Source of the DNA: a virus
Length of the DNA stretch: 60,124 bases
IMG/VR virus record: IMGVR_UViG_3300045993_000895
Span: 1-60,124 of that record
Strand: one strand, 5' to 3'
Made by a program: the position numbers and the translations under genes. This document shows, piece by piece, positions 16,696-24,433 of the stretch. A model generated the notes under the pieces. That model was not told where the DNA came from. It did no database searches and worked only from the letters and a program-made list of their open reading frames with translations. Position 1 is the stretch's first letter, and each line of letters starts with the position of its first letter.

Positions 16696-18576
16696 CTAGA
16701 GGCAGACGTAGTTCGCGGTAACCGCGTTGTTGAGGTTGTGCGTAAGCGTCAACGTGGTGCCGGACGACGTACAGGTGATCGGCGTAAAGAAATTGACGGG
16801 GCTGCACACGCAGTTCGCGCCGGAGTAGTCGAGCGTCACGGTGGTCCCTGCGCCCAGCGGAACCGAGATGGTCCCCTTGGTGGCTGTGCCGGTGGCTCGC
16901 AGCGTGAGGGCGGCCACTGCGCCACCAGAGGAGATCAAGTTGTAGCTCACAGACGACGTGAAGCCGCCGCTGGTAACCGTAATCCCTGCCGGCACCGCGA
17001 GGTTGCCCGCGTTCGTGAGCCGCATCCGTTCGGTCGGCCCCCCGTAGGTGCTCCCGGCCGTCCCGGATGGGCCAATCGCGAATACGATGTCGCCTGTACC
17101 GACATCCTGCGAGACGTGCCCTGTGTAGTTCGCGGAGACGCGGGTGTAGTTCACGCCTGCGCCACCGCCGTTGTAATAGGTGTTGAAGCCGAGGCCAGCC
17201 CAGTTGGAACGGATGATGACCGGGTGAGTCGCGCCGAACTGCGCGACGGCATCCCCGAACGCGGCGCCGAACTGAATCGGCGGGCCGCTGGCCGCGCCGA
17301 ACCGCGCCCACTCAACGGCGCCGTCCGAGCGATAGAAGCCGAAGTCGGCCGCCCCGGGCGAAGCCTGATGCGACCGCATCAACATCCCCCAGTTGCTGTC
17401 GGTGTAGAGGCTCCCGGCTTGGTACGTTCCGCCGCCGCCGAGCACGACCCCGCCATTGGCGAAGAGTTGCCCGGTGAGGGTAGTGCTGCCGGCGACGCTG
17501 AGGGTGGTCATGCCGCCCGACACAGCGAGCGTGCCGGAGAACGTGCTATTGCCGCTTCCGTCGATGGTCAGCCGCGCCGTGTTTGCCGTCCCGAGGACGA
17601 GCGAGTCGGTGCTGAAGTTCACGATCGAGAACGTGTTCGCGCCGCCCGAGTTCGCGCTGCTGTTCTTCACGAACATCGTCCGCTTCGTGACGGTGCCTCC
17701 TGCGGTAATAGCGATGGCCGTGGCGTCCGCGACCCCGGTCGCTCCAGCGTTGGCGACCGTGAGGGGGAACGTGACGGCAGCCGAGTTGGGGTCGGCAACC
17801 AGCGTGCTCGCCGCCGTGAACGCGCCGGTCGCCGTGATGCCGGTGGTTGCGACCGTCAGCATATCGGATGGGATCGTATTGACTGCGCCTACGCGCAGGG
17901 AGATGACGCCACCCGTGCCGGCCGTGGTTCCGAGTTTGACCAGGGCGGTGCCCGCGGTAGCGTTATCGACCGTGCCGCCGACGCTGTTGACGTTGAGCGA
18001 AAAGTCTCCCCGCGCATTGGCGCCGTCAAAGAAGCCCTGCATCCTGGTGTAGCCGAGGCCGGAGTATGCTTTGAATGTGCCGTTATTGTTGACCGTGAAT
18101 CCGTAGCTGTCGGCGCCCGTGTAGGTGGATGTTCCCGACGTGGTCAGAGGCCCACCAAACAAGCCGGCACCGATGGTTCGGAGGTTGCCCGTGTTGCTGG
18201 ATAGCTCTGCCACGATGGCTGGAGCGGCGCCGGTCGGCGCGTTGCTTTCCCAGGTCCATCCATAGCCGACGGAACTCTCGACGACGCTGCGGCGAGCCCA
18301 GGAAGTGACGTAGGTGCCGGACGGCGGCGTGAGCGTGCCAGCCGGACCCTGCCCGCCGGCCACCGGCGCCATGTAGTCAATCCACGATCCGGTGTAGCTG
18401 GACACGTACCAGTTGATGCCGCTGGCCGTGGTCGCGCTCCGGTTGATGAAGATGGTTGGCGCGGTGAACGCACCCGTCATCGCCCCACCGGACAGCGGCA
18501 GGAACCCGCTGCTGTTGATCTTGGGCGCGGCGAAGGCAGGCCCAGCGAGAAGCGCGAGAGCAAGAAGGAGGCGCAT
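16696..18576 (-). CDS. Tail-fibre-like protein with signal peptide
   Basis: 626 residues from ATG at 18576, chosen because the preceding stop is two bases away; the same frame is open much further upstream but overlaps another gene. The first 17 residues are a textbook leader (MRLLLALALLAGPAFA, AFA cleavage). Then comes INSSGFLPLSGGAMTGAFTA, the start of a phage tail-fibre trunk repeat, followed by long Gly/Thr/Ser-rich beta segments (GNSTFSGTLAVSGGMTT, STTLTGQLFANGGVVLG) typical of fibre shafts and a C-terminal Cys-containing tip. A secreted leader on a tail fibre is contradictory and is listed as a finding. Confidence 0.75.
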   Translation of the reverse strand: MRLLLALALLAGPAFAAPKINSSGFLPLSGGAMTGAFTAPTIFINRSATTASGINWYVSSYTGSWIDYMAPVAGGQGPAGTLTPPSGTYVTSWARRSVVESSVGYGWTWESNAPTGAAPAIVAELSSNTGNLRTIGAGLFGGPLTTSGTSTYTGADSYGFTVNNNGTFKAYSGLGYTRMQGFFDGANARGDFSLNVNSVGGTVDNATAGTALVKLGTTAGTGGVISLRVGAVNTIPSDMLTVATTGITATGAFTAASTLVADPNSAAVTFPLTVANAGATGVADATAIAITAGGTVTKRTMFVKNSSANSGGANTFSIVNFSTDSLVLGTANTARLTIDGSGNSTFSGTLAVSGGMTTLSVAGSTTLTGQLFANGGVVLGGGGTYQAGSLYTDSNWGMLMRSHQASPGAADFGFYRSDGAVEWARFGAASGPPIQFGAAFGDAVAQFGATHPVIIRSNWAGLGFNTYYNGGGAGVNYTRVSANYTGHVSQDVGTGDIVFAIGPSGTAGSTYGGPTERMRLTNAGNLAVPAGITVTSGGFTSSVSYNLISSGGAVAALTLRATGTATKGTISVPLGAGTTVTLDYSGANCVCSPVNFFTPITCTSSGTTLTLTHNLNNAVTANYVCL

Positions 18577-18578
18577 CG

Positions 18579-19268
18579 CTAGTTCTCCATGATCCGCACG
18601 GTCGCCGAGCCGCTGGCGACGAGGCAGTAGTAGGGGGTCTGACCCACGTCGTCGCAGAACGAGTCGCCGTTGTTGAGTTGGATCCCGTTCGCGGTCGAGA
18701 CGCCGGCCGACCCGATGTAGACGACGACTCCGCTCTGGTTCTGGACGCAGAGGCTCGTCCGGTTGACGGGCGTTGCCGCCTGCATCGGGGTTGCGCCGGT
18801 CGTGCAGGAGATCGCGGTCGTGACCGGCGCGAAGCCGCGCTTGCTGGCCTGCGCCGAGACGAACCCGCCGTTGAAGGTCGCCCGTAGGGTCGCGGTGAAG
18901 GAGCCGCTCGTCCAGGCCGTCATCTGCACCTTGACGTGCGTCGTGCCGACCGGGAGCGGGATGCCGAGGGAGAAGGCGCTGATGGCCGAGCCAGTGAGCG
19001 ACGTGTAGACGTAGCCGTTCGAGTCGATGAAGGGGGCCGAGGCCCAGGACGAGCCGCCGTCGCGCGAGGCCCAGGCCGTCAGCGTCCCGTTGACCGGGCC
19101 ACCCGTGAACTGGACCGAGGCGCCCTGGCGGCCCGCGACGGCGAGCATGACGTTGGCGTTGAGGGCGCCGAGCGTCGTCGCCGCGCTGAAGGCGTCGGGG
19201 ACGATGATCTGGGCGCGAGCCGGAAGGGCGAAGCAGAGGAGAGCCGCGAGCAGCAGGAGGTAGCGCAT
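18579..19268 (-). CDS. Exported beta-sandwich protein
   Basis: 229 residues with a strong signal peptide (MRYLLLLAALLCFALPARA, ARA cleavage near 19). The middle (about 35-135) resembles phage fibre carbohydrate-binding-like domains, with TLTAWASRDGGSSWASAPF, an Asn-Gly turn, and VKVQMTAWTSGSFTATLRAT. The C-terminal 75 residues (SLCVQNQSGVVVYIGSAGVS, then YYCLVASGSATVRIME) match the small beta-domain of 9191-9490 and 19272-19784. So it combines two domain types found separately elsewhere in the block. Confidence 0.7.
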   Translation of the reverse strand: MRYLLLLAALLCFALPARAQIIVPDAFSAATTLGALNANVMLAVAGRQGASVQFTGGPVNGTLTAWASRDGGSSWASAPFIDSNGYVYTSLTGSAISAFSLGIPLPVGTTHVKVQMTAWTSGSFTATLRATFNGGFVSAQASKRGFAPVTTAISCTTGATPMQAATPVNRTSLCVQNQSGVVVYIGSAGVSTANGIQLNNGDSFCDDVGQTPYYCLVASGSATVRIMEN

Positions 19269-19271
19269 GGG

Positions 19272-19784
19272 TCACTCCACGTCTTCGAGGACGGCGACGG
19301 CGGCCGCGTAGTTCTCCGCGACCGCGTAGAGGGCGATGCCGGGGCCGTAGGCGGCGTCGAACGTCTCGCCGGCCGCCACGCGGAAGCCGGTCGCGATCGT
19401 GACGCCGGCGTTGCCGATGTAGATCGAGTTGAGGATGTCGAGGTTCCGCACCCGGATGCGCCGCCGGTTCGCGGCAGCGGAAGCCGGAACGGCGACGGCC
19501 GTGAGGCCGACCGAGACGCCGGTGATGACCGGGGCGGTGTTGCAGTAGCTCGGCTTGACGCGGCCCGCGATGCGGGTCGTGAGGCCGTACTCGGTTGATG
19601 CCGGGTCGGCCGAGAGGACGGTCGCCACGTCGTTCGCGGCCTCCGTCGTGGAGGAGCCAGCGCGCCCGCTGATCTGGACGCGCTGGCGGTCCCCCGAGAG
19701 GGAACCGGGCTGCGGGACGTTCTCTGTCTCGATGGACACCCCGGAGCCCGGGGTGATCGTGACGTTCGTTGTGTTCGCAGCCAC
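19272..19784 (-). CDS. Virion-associated beta-domain protein
   Basis: 170 residues without signal peptide. The N-terminal half is Thr/Ser-rich. The C-terminal half has RRRIRVRNLDILNSIYIGNA, then GFRVAAGETFDA and ALYAVAENYAAAVAVLED, a compact beta-domain also found in two neighbours. It lies between a tail-fibre-family gene and an exported protein and is probably part of the fibre or baseplate periphery. Confidence 0.65.
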   Translation of the reverse strand: MAANTTNVTITPGSGVSIETENVPQPGSLSGDRQRVQISGRAGSSTTEAANDVATVLSADPASTEYGLTTRIAGRVKPSYCNTAPVITGVSVGLTAVAVPASAAANRRRIRVRNLDILNSIYIGNAGVTIATGFRVAAGETFDAAYGPGIALYAVAENYAAAVAVLEDVE

Positions 19785-19800
19785 GGTCGCCTCCTGCGGC

Positions 19801-20274
19801 TTAGGTCGCGGTGATGGTGAGCGTGCCGGCGGCGAAGCTGATCGTGACGCCGGTGCCCGCGACGGTCAGGGTGTTCGGGGTGCAGGTTCCGAACTCCCAG
19901 AGGTTGCCGACGGTGAGGGCGTCGTAGAGCCCGAAGCCCACGATCGCCGCGCCCGCGGACCACGCGCCCGTGCTGGTCGGGAAGGTGATCACGTTGGTGT
20001 TCGACGAGACGCCGGTGTTACCGGTCGAGGCCAGCGAGTCGTTCTGCGTGGACTTGAAGATCGTGAGGCCGGAGGCGCCGAGCGACACGCGGGCGTAGCC
20101 GTTGGAGGCGGTGACCTCGACGTTGCCGGTGCCGACGCCGCCGGCGCCGTTCGACCCGTTGCCGGTCGGCTGGGTCGTGAAGAGCGCCATGTAGAGGGTC
20201 GTGGGGGCGCCGAGCGCCTGACCACGGTGGAGGGCGTCGAGAACCTTGTTCTCGCAATACGCGGACATGGACAT
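19801..20274 (-). CDS. Phage tail-fibre-family protein
   Basis: 157 residues of a common phage family: SAYCENKVLDALHRG, then TTLYMALFTTQPT, NGYARVSLGAS, VITFPTSTGAWSAGAAIVGF, GLYDALTVGNLWEFG and a GTLTIT end. Members lie in tail or fibre operons of many phages and are usually annotated as structural or fibre protein; the exact role is unknown. Length is normal. It is the last gene before the lysis group when read against transcription. Confidence 0.75.
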   Translation of the reverse strand: MSMSAYCENKVLDALHRGQALGAPTTLYMALFTTQPTGNGSNGAGGVGTGNVEVTASNGYARVSLGASGLTIFKSTQNDSLASTGNTGVSSNTNVITFPTSTGAWSAGAAIVGFGLYDALTVGNLWEFGTCTPNTLTVAGTGVTISFAAGTLTITAT

Positions 20275-20313
20275 TTGCGATACTCCTTCGATTTGCGGAC
20301 GGGCCGCGGGGGA

Positions 20314-20718
20314 TTACGGATTCAACTTCTTGGCTGCGTAGAAGCCCGCCAGCCCACCGAGGAGGAGGCTGGCTCCGACGCCGAGCAGGACGGCGGCGGG
20401 ACTTGCGAGAAAACTCTTCTCTGCTGCGACGGTGTTATCGAAACAGTCCTTGCCGGCCTTGTCTTCGAGGTAGCGAATCCGGCCGTCGATGCGGACGACC
20501 TTCTGGTCGGAGAACCAGAAGCCGGGCGTCGAGGTCGCGCCGATGCACCCGGCGACGGGCGTGAAGAGCAGGGTCGTGGACGTGGGGCCGACCCAGCACC
20601 AGCGGACCGGCGCGTAGGTCAGCGGGGAGGAGGTGGGGGCGGCGAAGACCAACTCCTCGCCGTGCGCCCTCGCCGGAGCGATGAGCGCCAGCGAGAGCAG
20701 CAGGGCGAGGGGGCGCAC
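20314..20718 (-). CDS. Exported protein with C-terminal membrane segment
   Basis: 134 residues from GTG at 20718, three bases after the holin-like stop. It has a Sec signal peptide (MRPLALLLSLALIAPARA), a lumenal domain with four Cys (WCWVG, VAGCIG, KDCFDN) and a hydrophobic C-terminal segment (about 107-128, VLLGVGASLLLGGLAGFY) followed by KK. This would place it in the periplasm anchored in the inner membrane. Its position beside the holin-like and amidase genes suggests a lysis accessory such as a spanin-type factor, but no spanin motif is recognised. Confidence 0.6.
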   Translation of the reverse strand: MRPLALLLSLALIAPARAHGEELVFAAPTSSPLTYAPVRWCWVGPTSTTLLFTPVAGCIGATSTPGFWFSDQKVVRIDGRIRYLEDKAGKDCFDNTVAAEKSFLASPAAVLLGVGASLLLGGLAGFYAAKKLNP

Positions 20719-20721
20719 GGC

Positions 20722-21120
20722 CTAGCTCTGGCCGAGGTTCGCGGCGGCGGCCGTGGCGTTCGCGGCCGAGGCGGCGTCGCCGGCGGCGGCGTGGGCTGCG
20801 GCCTTCACGCTGGCGCGGGTGTACTGGTAGCCGATCGCCGTGAGAACGGTCCCGGCGATGCCGAGGACCGAGAGCAGCGGGCCCATCCACTTCGAGCCGG
20901 AGAGGGCCGGCGCCATCGACTGCAGGAAGTCGGTCGCGACGCCGACGATGGTCGCGGCGGTCGAGAGGATGATCGTGAGCTTCGTGACGGCGTACTCGCT
21001 CGTCGCGGCTCCCGGGGCCGGGGCTGCCGGGGCCGTGACCACAACGGCGGCCGGCGTCTTCGGAGCCTCGACCGTGGGGTCGAAGGCGGGGGTCGGGGCG
21101 GGGGCGGTGGCGTCGGGCAT
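20722..21120 (-). CDS. Putative holin
   Basis: 132 residues from ATG at 21120. After a Pro/Ala-rich N-terminus (1-40) there are two hydrophobic segments, about 47-68 (LTIILSTAATIVGVATDFL) and 80-100 (GPLLSVLGIAGTVLTAIGY), then an Ala-rich helical tail. Size, two membrane spans and position directly after the amidase fit a class II-like holin. The sequence GSKWMGPLL before the second span is seen in other phage small membrane proteins of unknown role. A longer ORF in this frame is a repeat-free extension into the fibre gene and is rejected. Confidence 0.55.
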   Translation of the reverse strand: MPDATAPAPTPAFDPTVEAPKTPAAVVVTAPAAPAPGAATSEYAVTKLTIILSTAATIVGVATDFLQSMAPALSGSKWMGPLLSVLGIAGTVLTAIGYQYTRASVKAAAHAAAGDAASAANATAAAANLGQS

Positions 21121-21203
21121 CTGGTTGCTCCTCTTGGCTTCGGGGAAAGGGGTGCCCGGGCCGGCGCGAGGCCAGCCTGCGGGCGGTCGTGATGCGGCCC
21201 GGG

Positions 21204-21752
21204 TCAGCCGACGGGCGGCGGCTGAACGTCGTTCGCGACCACTCCCACGAGGGCGTCGATCTCGAAGGAGGGACCTGGGTCGAAGTGGTGACCGGCGCCG
21301 CCCATCCGGCCCGGGAGGACAGGGTCGGGGATGTCCCGGTGCATGGTGATGCCCGGGGTGCCGCGCAGCCGCGGGACACCATGGCGGCGGCAGATGTCCG
21401 AGCAGAGGGCGGCGAGCGAGAGCATCATCGCCGGCGTGAACTGCGCCCGGTCGGCTGGGCCGCCCCGCTCGGTGCAGGTCGCCTCCAGTTCGATCCCGAT
21501 CGAGCGGATGTTCACGGCCTTGTTGCCGGCGTGCCAGCCCGCGAGCTGCTCGACGAGGTAGCGGACGATCGTGCCGTCCTTGGCGATGCCGTAGTGGGCG
21601 CTCGCCTGGGCGTTCGGGGCGGCGAAGGTCGCCTCGGTGCCGGCCATCGTGCCCTGCATGGAGTGGATGACGATGGTGTCGATGGCGGCGATGCGCGGCG
21701 AGAAGCGGACGGCCGGGTGGCGGGCCACCGCGATCGGGGGGAGAGGCAGCAT
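21204..21752 (-). CDS. N-acetylmuramoyl-L-alanine amidase endolysin
   Basis: 182 residues with an amidase-2/PGRP-like layout: IDTIVIHSMQGT (first Zn-ligand His near 31), SAHYGIAKDGTIVRYL, NIRSIGIELEA and a late MHRDIPDP with the second His. It would cleave the amide bond between N-acetylmuramate and the stem peptide to release progeny. There is no signal peptide, so access to the wall would depend on a holin such as the next gene. Length is that of a catalytic domain without a separate wall-binding domain. Confidence 0.85.
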   Translation of the reverse strand: MLPLPPIAVARHPAVRFSPRIAAIDTIVIHSMQGTMAGTEATFAAPNAQASAHYGIAKDGTIVRYLVEQLAGWHAGNKAVNIRSIGIELEATCTERGGPADRAQFTPAMMLSLAALCSDICRRHGVPRLRGTPGITMHRDIPDPVLPGRMGGAGHHFDPGPSFEIDALVGVVANDVQPPPVG

Positions 21753-21776
21753 CGGAGGACTCCTTGTCGGGGTGGG

Positions 21777-23690
21777 CTAGCCGATGCGGCGGACCATCCA
21801 GGTCCCGTCGCCGATGTAGACGGTGCAGGTCGCGCCGTCGGTCTTGAGCGTGAGTTGGAAGGCGGTCTGCCCCGATGCCTGCCGGAGATCGACGACGCCG
21901 GTCCAGTTCATCGGCACGAGGGCGTTCGCGGTGTTGTTGCGGTCGGAGGCGCCGCTGACGACGGTGCCCACGTCCTTGATCGTCGTCCCGGCGGTCTGGG
22001 CGGACCCGCCCGGGTTCAGGTAGACCGTGACCGCGCCGCTCGTCTGCGCGAGGTAGCAGCGCGCAAGCATGACGACGACCTCGTAGAGCCCGGGCGCCAG
22101 CATGATCGAGAGGCCGTCGCTGCTCAGAGAGCAGGCCGAGGCCGGGATCGAGCGCGAGATCGCGCTGGAGAGTTGGATCGGCTTGTAGACCGCCGCGAGG
22201 TTCGCGACGGGCGTGTCCTTGGCGACGGCGCCCGAGATGAAGTCGGGCGGCATCATCGGGACGCCGGACACCTGGAGCCCGCCGGTGAAGTTGGTCAGGC
22301 CGGTGTGCGTCTCGGTGCCGTTGTGGACCTCGGGGCCGCCGTGCGCCTCCGAGCCGGAGTGCGTCTCCGCCCCGCCGTGCGTCTCCGCCCCGCTCACGGC
22401 GAGCGTCACGAACGTCTCGGCGCCGGCGTGCGTCTCCGGCCCGCTGTGCGTCTCGGCGCCGGTGTGGGCCTCCGGGCCCGAGTGCGTCTCGGCGCCCTGG
22501 TGGGCGTTCGCAGCGGTGAAGGTGACGATGCCCTGATGCAGTTCGGCGTCCACTCGATCGTCGTGGTCGGCGACCGCCGAGGTGATGTTCGTCCCATCGA
22601 CCAGGATCCGGCCGAGGTAGACGCAGGACGGGCTGTCGGGGAAGGTCGAGAGCGCGCAGACCGGGTTCTGGGCGGCGGTGTAGGCAAGCCGCGAGACGGG
22701 CCTGCTCGACGCTCGGTCGGGCGCGATGTTCGAGACGACGATCCGGTCGGCCCCGTCGCTCATCGAGCCGTAGCCGGACGAGAGGTAGACGTAGCGCCAG
22801 CCCGGCGTCGAGGAGTCGCCCGCGTCGTGGGCGGCCTTCCATCCGATGTAGGCGTAGCTGCTCGGGGAGTCCGAGAAGCCCGTGCGGATCGGGTGGGCGA
22901 CGATCCGGCCGTCGAGGAAGGCGATCCCCTCGCCGAGCTTGAACTGCGTCGGGCTGCCTCCGATGGAGAACTGGAAGCCGGACACGCGACCGTGGAGGTG
23001 GGCGAAGGCGAGCGACTGATGCGCGAAGGTGCGCGCGTCCATGACCCGGATGTCGCCACCGACCGGCACCCAGACGACCGCGAGCCACGCCTCCGCGGAC
23101 GAGGAGAGGCGGCTCGGGGCGGAGACAGGCAGCGCGGGAGACGAGCTGGGCGTGCCCTGGTAGACGCGCAGGGTTGCCGAGGCCCGCGTCTGCTTGGCGG
23201 TGCTCGTCCACTGGACGACGCCGTTCACCTTCTTGGGGACGGTGAAGGTGTCGGCCGCGAGCGACGCGACGGCCGGCGCGATCGTGATCACGTCGAGGCG
23301 ACCCCAAGTGGCGTCGGGGGTGCCGAGGGTGAGGTAGCGCGAGGGCGGCATACCTTCGTCGGGCGAGATGCGGGCGAGCCGGAAGCGCGACTCGTCGGAA
23401 CCGAAGGTGCCGTCGGCCGCTTTCACGACCGCCTCGCCAGCGAAGACGCCGACGACGGGCGAGGAGCCGCCCGAGATGCTGCCCACCATGAGCCCGGACA
23501 GGACGCCGGCCGTGAATAGACCGTCTGCGCCCGACCCTTGCGCCTGCTCCAGCCCGCGGTCGAGCCCGGCCCCCAGGATCGCCATCGTCCGGCGCTGGAT
23601 CTCCTGGAAGAGCCGGTCCTGCGCGGCGTTCAGGTCCACGTCGGTGATCTGCTCGACGCCGCTCCAGTTCACGCCTCGGTGTTGGGTCAC
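21777..23690 (-). CDS. Tail fibre with histidine hexapeptide repeats
   Basis: 637 residues following tail protein I, where the distal fibre gene usually sits. The N-terminus (1-60) is helical and may attach to the baseplate. Residues about 60-385 are a mixed beta region (RFRLARISPDEGMPPSRYLT, DARTFAHQSLAFAHLHGRVS). Residues about 396-463 carry some 12 hexapeptides of the form GAETHS or GPEAHT. The C-terminus (to 637) is a beta tip ending YIGDGTWMVRR. Histidine every six residues recalls iron-binding needle segments of trimeric phage fibres, but that is inference. It is probably a receptor-binding or shaft component. Confidence 0.75.
   Translation of the reverse strand: MTQHRGVNWSGVEQITDVDLNAAQDRLFQEIQRRTMAILGAGLDRGLEQAQGSGADGLFTAGVLSGLMVGSISGGSSPVVGVFAGEAVVKAADGTFGSDESRFRLARISPDEGMPPSRYLTLGTPDATWGRLDVITIAPAVASLAADTFTVPKKVNGVVQWTSTAKQTRASATLRVYQGTPSSSPALPVSAPSRLSSSAEAWLAVVWVPVGGDIRVMDARTFAHQSLAFAHLHGRVSGFQFSIGGSPTQFKLGEGIAFLDGRIVAHPIRTGFSDSPSSYAYIGWKAAHDAGDSSTPGWRYVYLSSGYGSMSDGADRIVVSNIAPDRASSRPVSRLAYTAAQNPVCALSTFPDSPSCVYLGRILVDGTNITSAVADHDDRVDAELHQGIVTFTAANAHQGAETHSGPEAHTGAETHSGPETHAGAETFVTLAVSGAETHGGAETHSGSEAHGGPEVHNGTETHTGLTNFTGGLQVSGVPMMPPDFISGAVAKDTPVANLAAVYKPIQLSSAISRSIPASACSLSSDGLSIMLAPGLYEVVVMLARCYLAQTSGAVTVYLNPGGSAQTAGTTIKDVGTVVSGASDRNNTANALVPMNWTGVVDLRQASGQTAFQLTLKTDGATCTVYIGDGTWMVRRIG
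22301..22505 (-). repeat. 18-base coding repeats, Glu-x-His hexapeptides
   Basis: About 12 near-tandem 18-base units encode E-[TAV]-H-x-G hexapeptides. The GTGCGTCTCGGCGCC-type DNA units are similar but not identical. A short break (VTLAVS) splits the run into two blocks. Confidence 0.8.
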
Positions 23691-23699
23691 GGTGATCTC

Positions 23700-24425
23700 C
23701 TAGAAGCGCGGGTCGAGCCAGATGTCGGAGGCGACGCCGCCGGCCTTCGCGCCGTCGATCGCCTGGATCCCTGCGGTGAGTTGCTCGACCGTCGCGTCGG
23801 GCCCGGCGTGGATGATGACGCCCGGGGGAACCGGGCTGCAGAAGGCGTCGGCGCCGCTCTGGCCCGCCGAGAAGCAAAAGGCCCCGCCACCCGCGACCAT
23901 CTGGGCGAGCAGCGTCGAGTCGTGCGTCGCCGCGGGGAAGTCGGCGGAGAAGGAGATCGGCAACTCGACCAGCGCGGCCCGCAGGCCGGTCTTGAGGTGG
24001 GCGACGGTGAGGGCTTGGTTCAGCCCGCCCATCGTCACGTCCGGCGGCGACCACATCCTCGTCCGAAGCTCGGCATCCGTCTCGTCCGGCCGGCGGGAGT
24101 ACTCGAAGCCCTGCGCGTGCAGGTCGAGCCAGCGGCCCTCGGCCTGGGAGAAGTACGCCTGGAAGTCGTACTGGTCGGAGAGGTTCGCGAGCTTCTCGAA
24201 GAGAGCGGCCGCGCCCCGGAGGAGCCACTCGGATGCGCCGCCGTCCACGCGGAACGGGCGGAAGATCGAGCGGACGAAGAGGTAGTAGGCCGACTCGTGG
24301 TTGCCGACCGCCGACACCTCGGCGCGACCCGCGAGCCCGAGGACCGAGGTCCCCTGCGCGAAGACGTGGTTCGGCAGGGCGCCAGCGGCAAGCTGGATCG
24401 CCGATGCTCCTGCGAGGGCCGGCAT
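23700..24425 (-). CDS. Tail protein I homologue with N-terminal 20-residue repeats
   Basis: 241 residues. Its position directly after baseplate J, and features such as YYLFVRSIFRPF, LDLHAQGFEYSRRPDETDAE and LRTRMWSPPDV, match the P2 gpI/phage tail protein I family, which joins baseplate wedge to fibre. The first about 40 residues (MPALAGASAIQLAAGALP, then SVLGLAGRAEVSA) are two copies of the repeat that builds the giant proteins. This is the only baseplate gene carrying the repeat and links the two systems. The C-terminal CFSAGQSGADAF region is unassigned. Confidence 0.75.
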   Translation of the reverse strand: MPALAGASAIQLAAGALPNHVFAQGTSVLGLAGRAEVSAVGNHESAYYLFVRSIFRPFRVDGGASEWLLRGAAALFEKLANLSDQYDFQAYFSQAEGRWLDLHAQGFEYSRRPDETDAELRTRMWSPPDVTMGGLNQALTVAHLKTGLRAALVELPISFSADFPAATHDSTLLAQMVAGGGAFCFSAGQSGADAFCSPVPPGVIIHAGPDATVEQLTAGIQAIDGAKAGGVASDIWLDPRF

Positions 24426-24433
24426 CGTCTACC

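Noticed and set aside
3349-23690. Diversity-generating retroelement in the fibre region
   Set aside because: No reverse transcriptase gene or template/variable repeat pair was seen anywhere in the window.
20722-24228. 1168-codon minus ORF ending in the holin
   Set aside because: Only the last 132 codons are coherent; the rest is a shadow of fibre, amidase and tail protein I genes.
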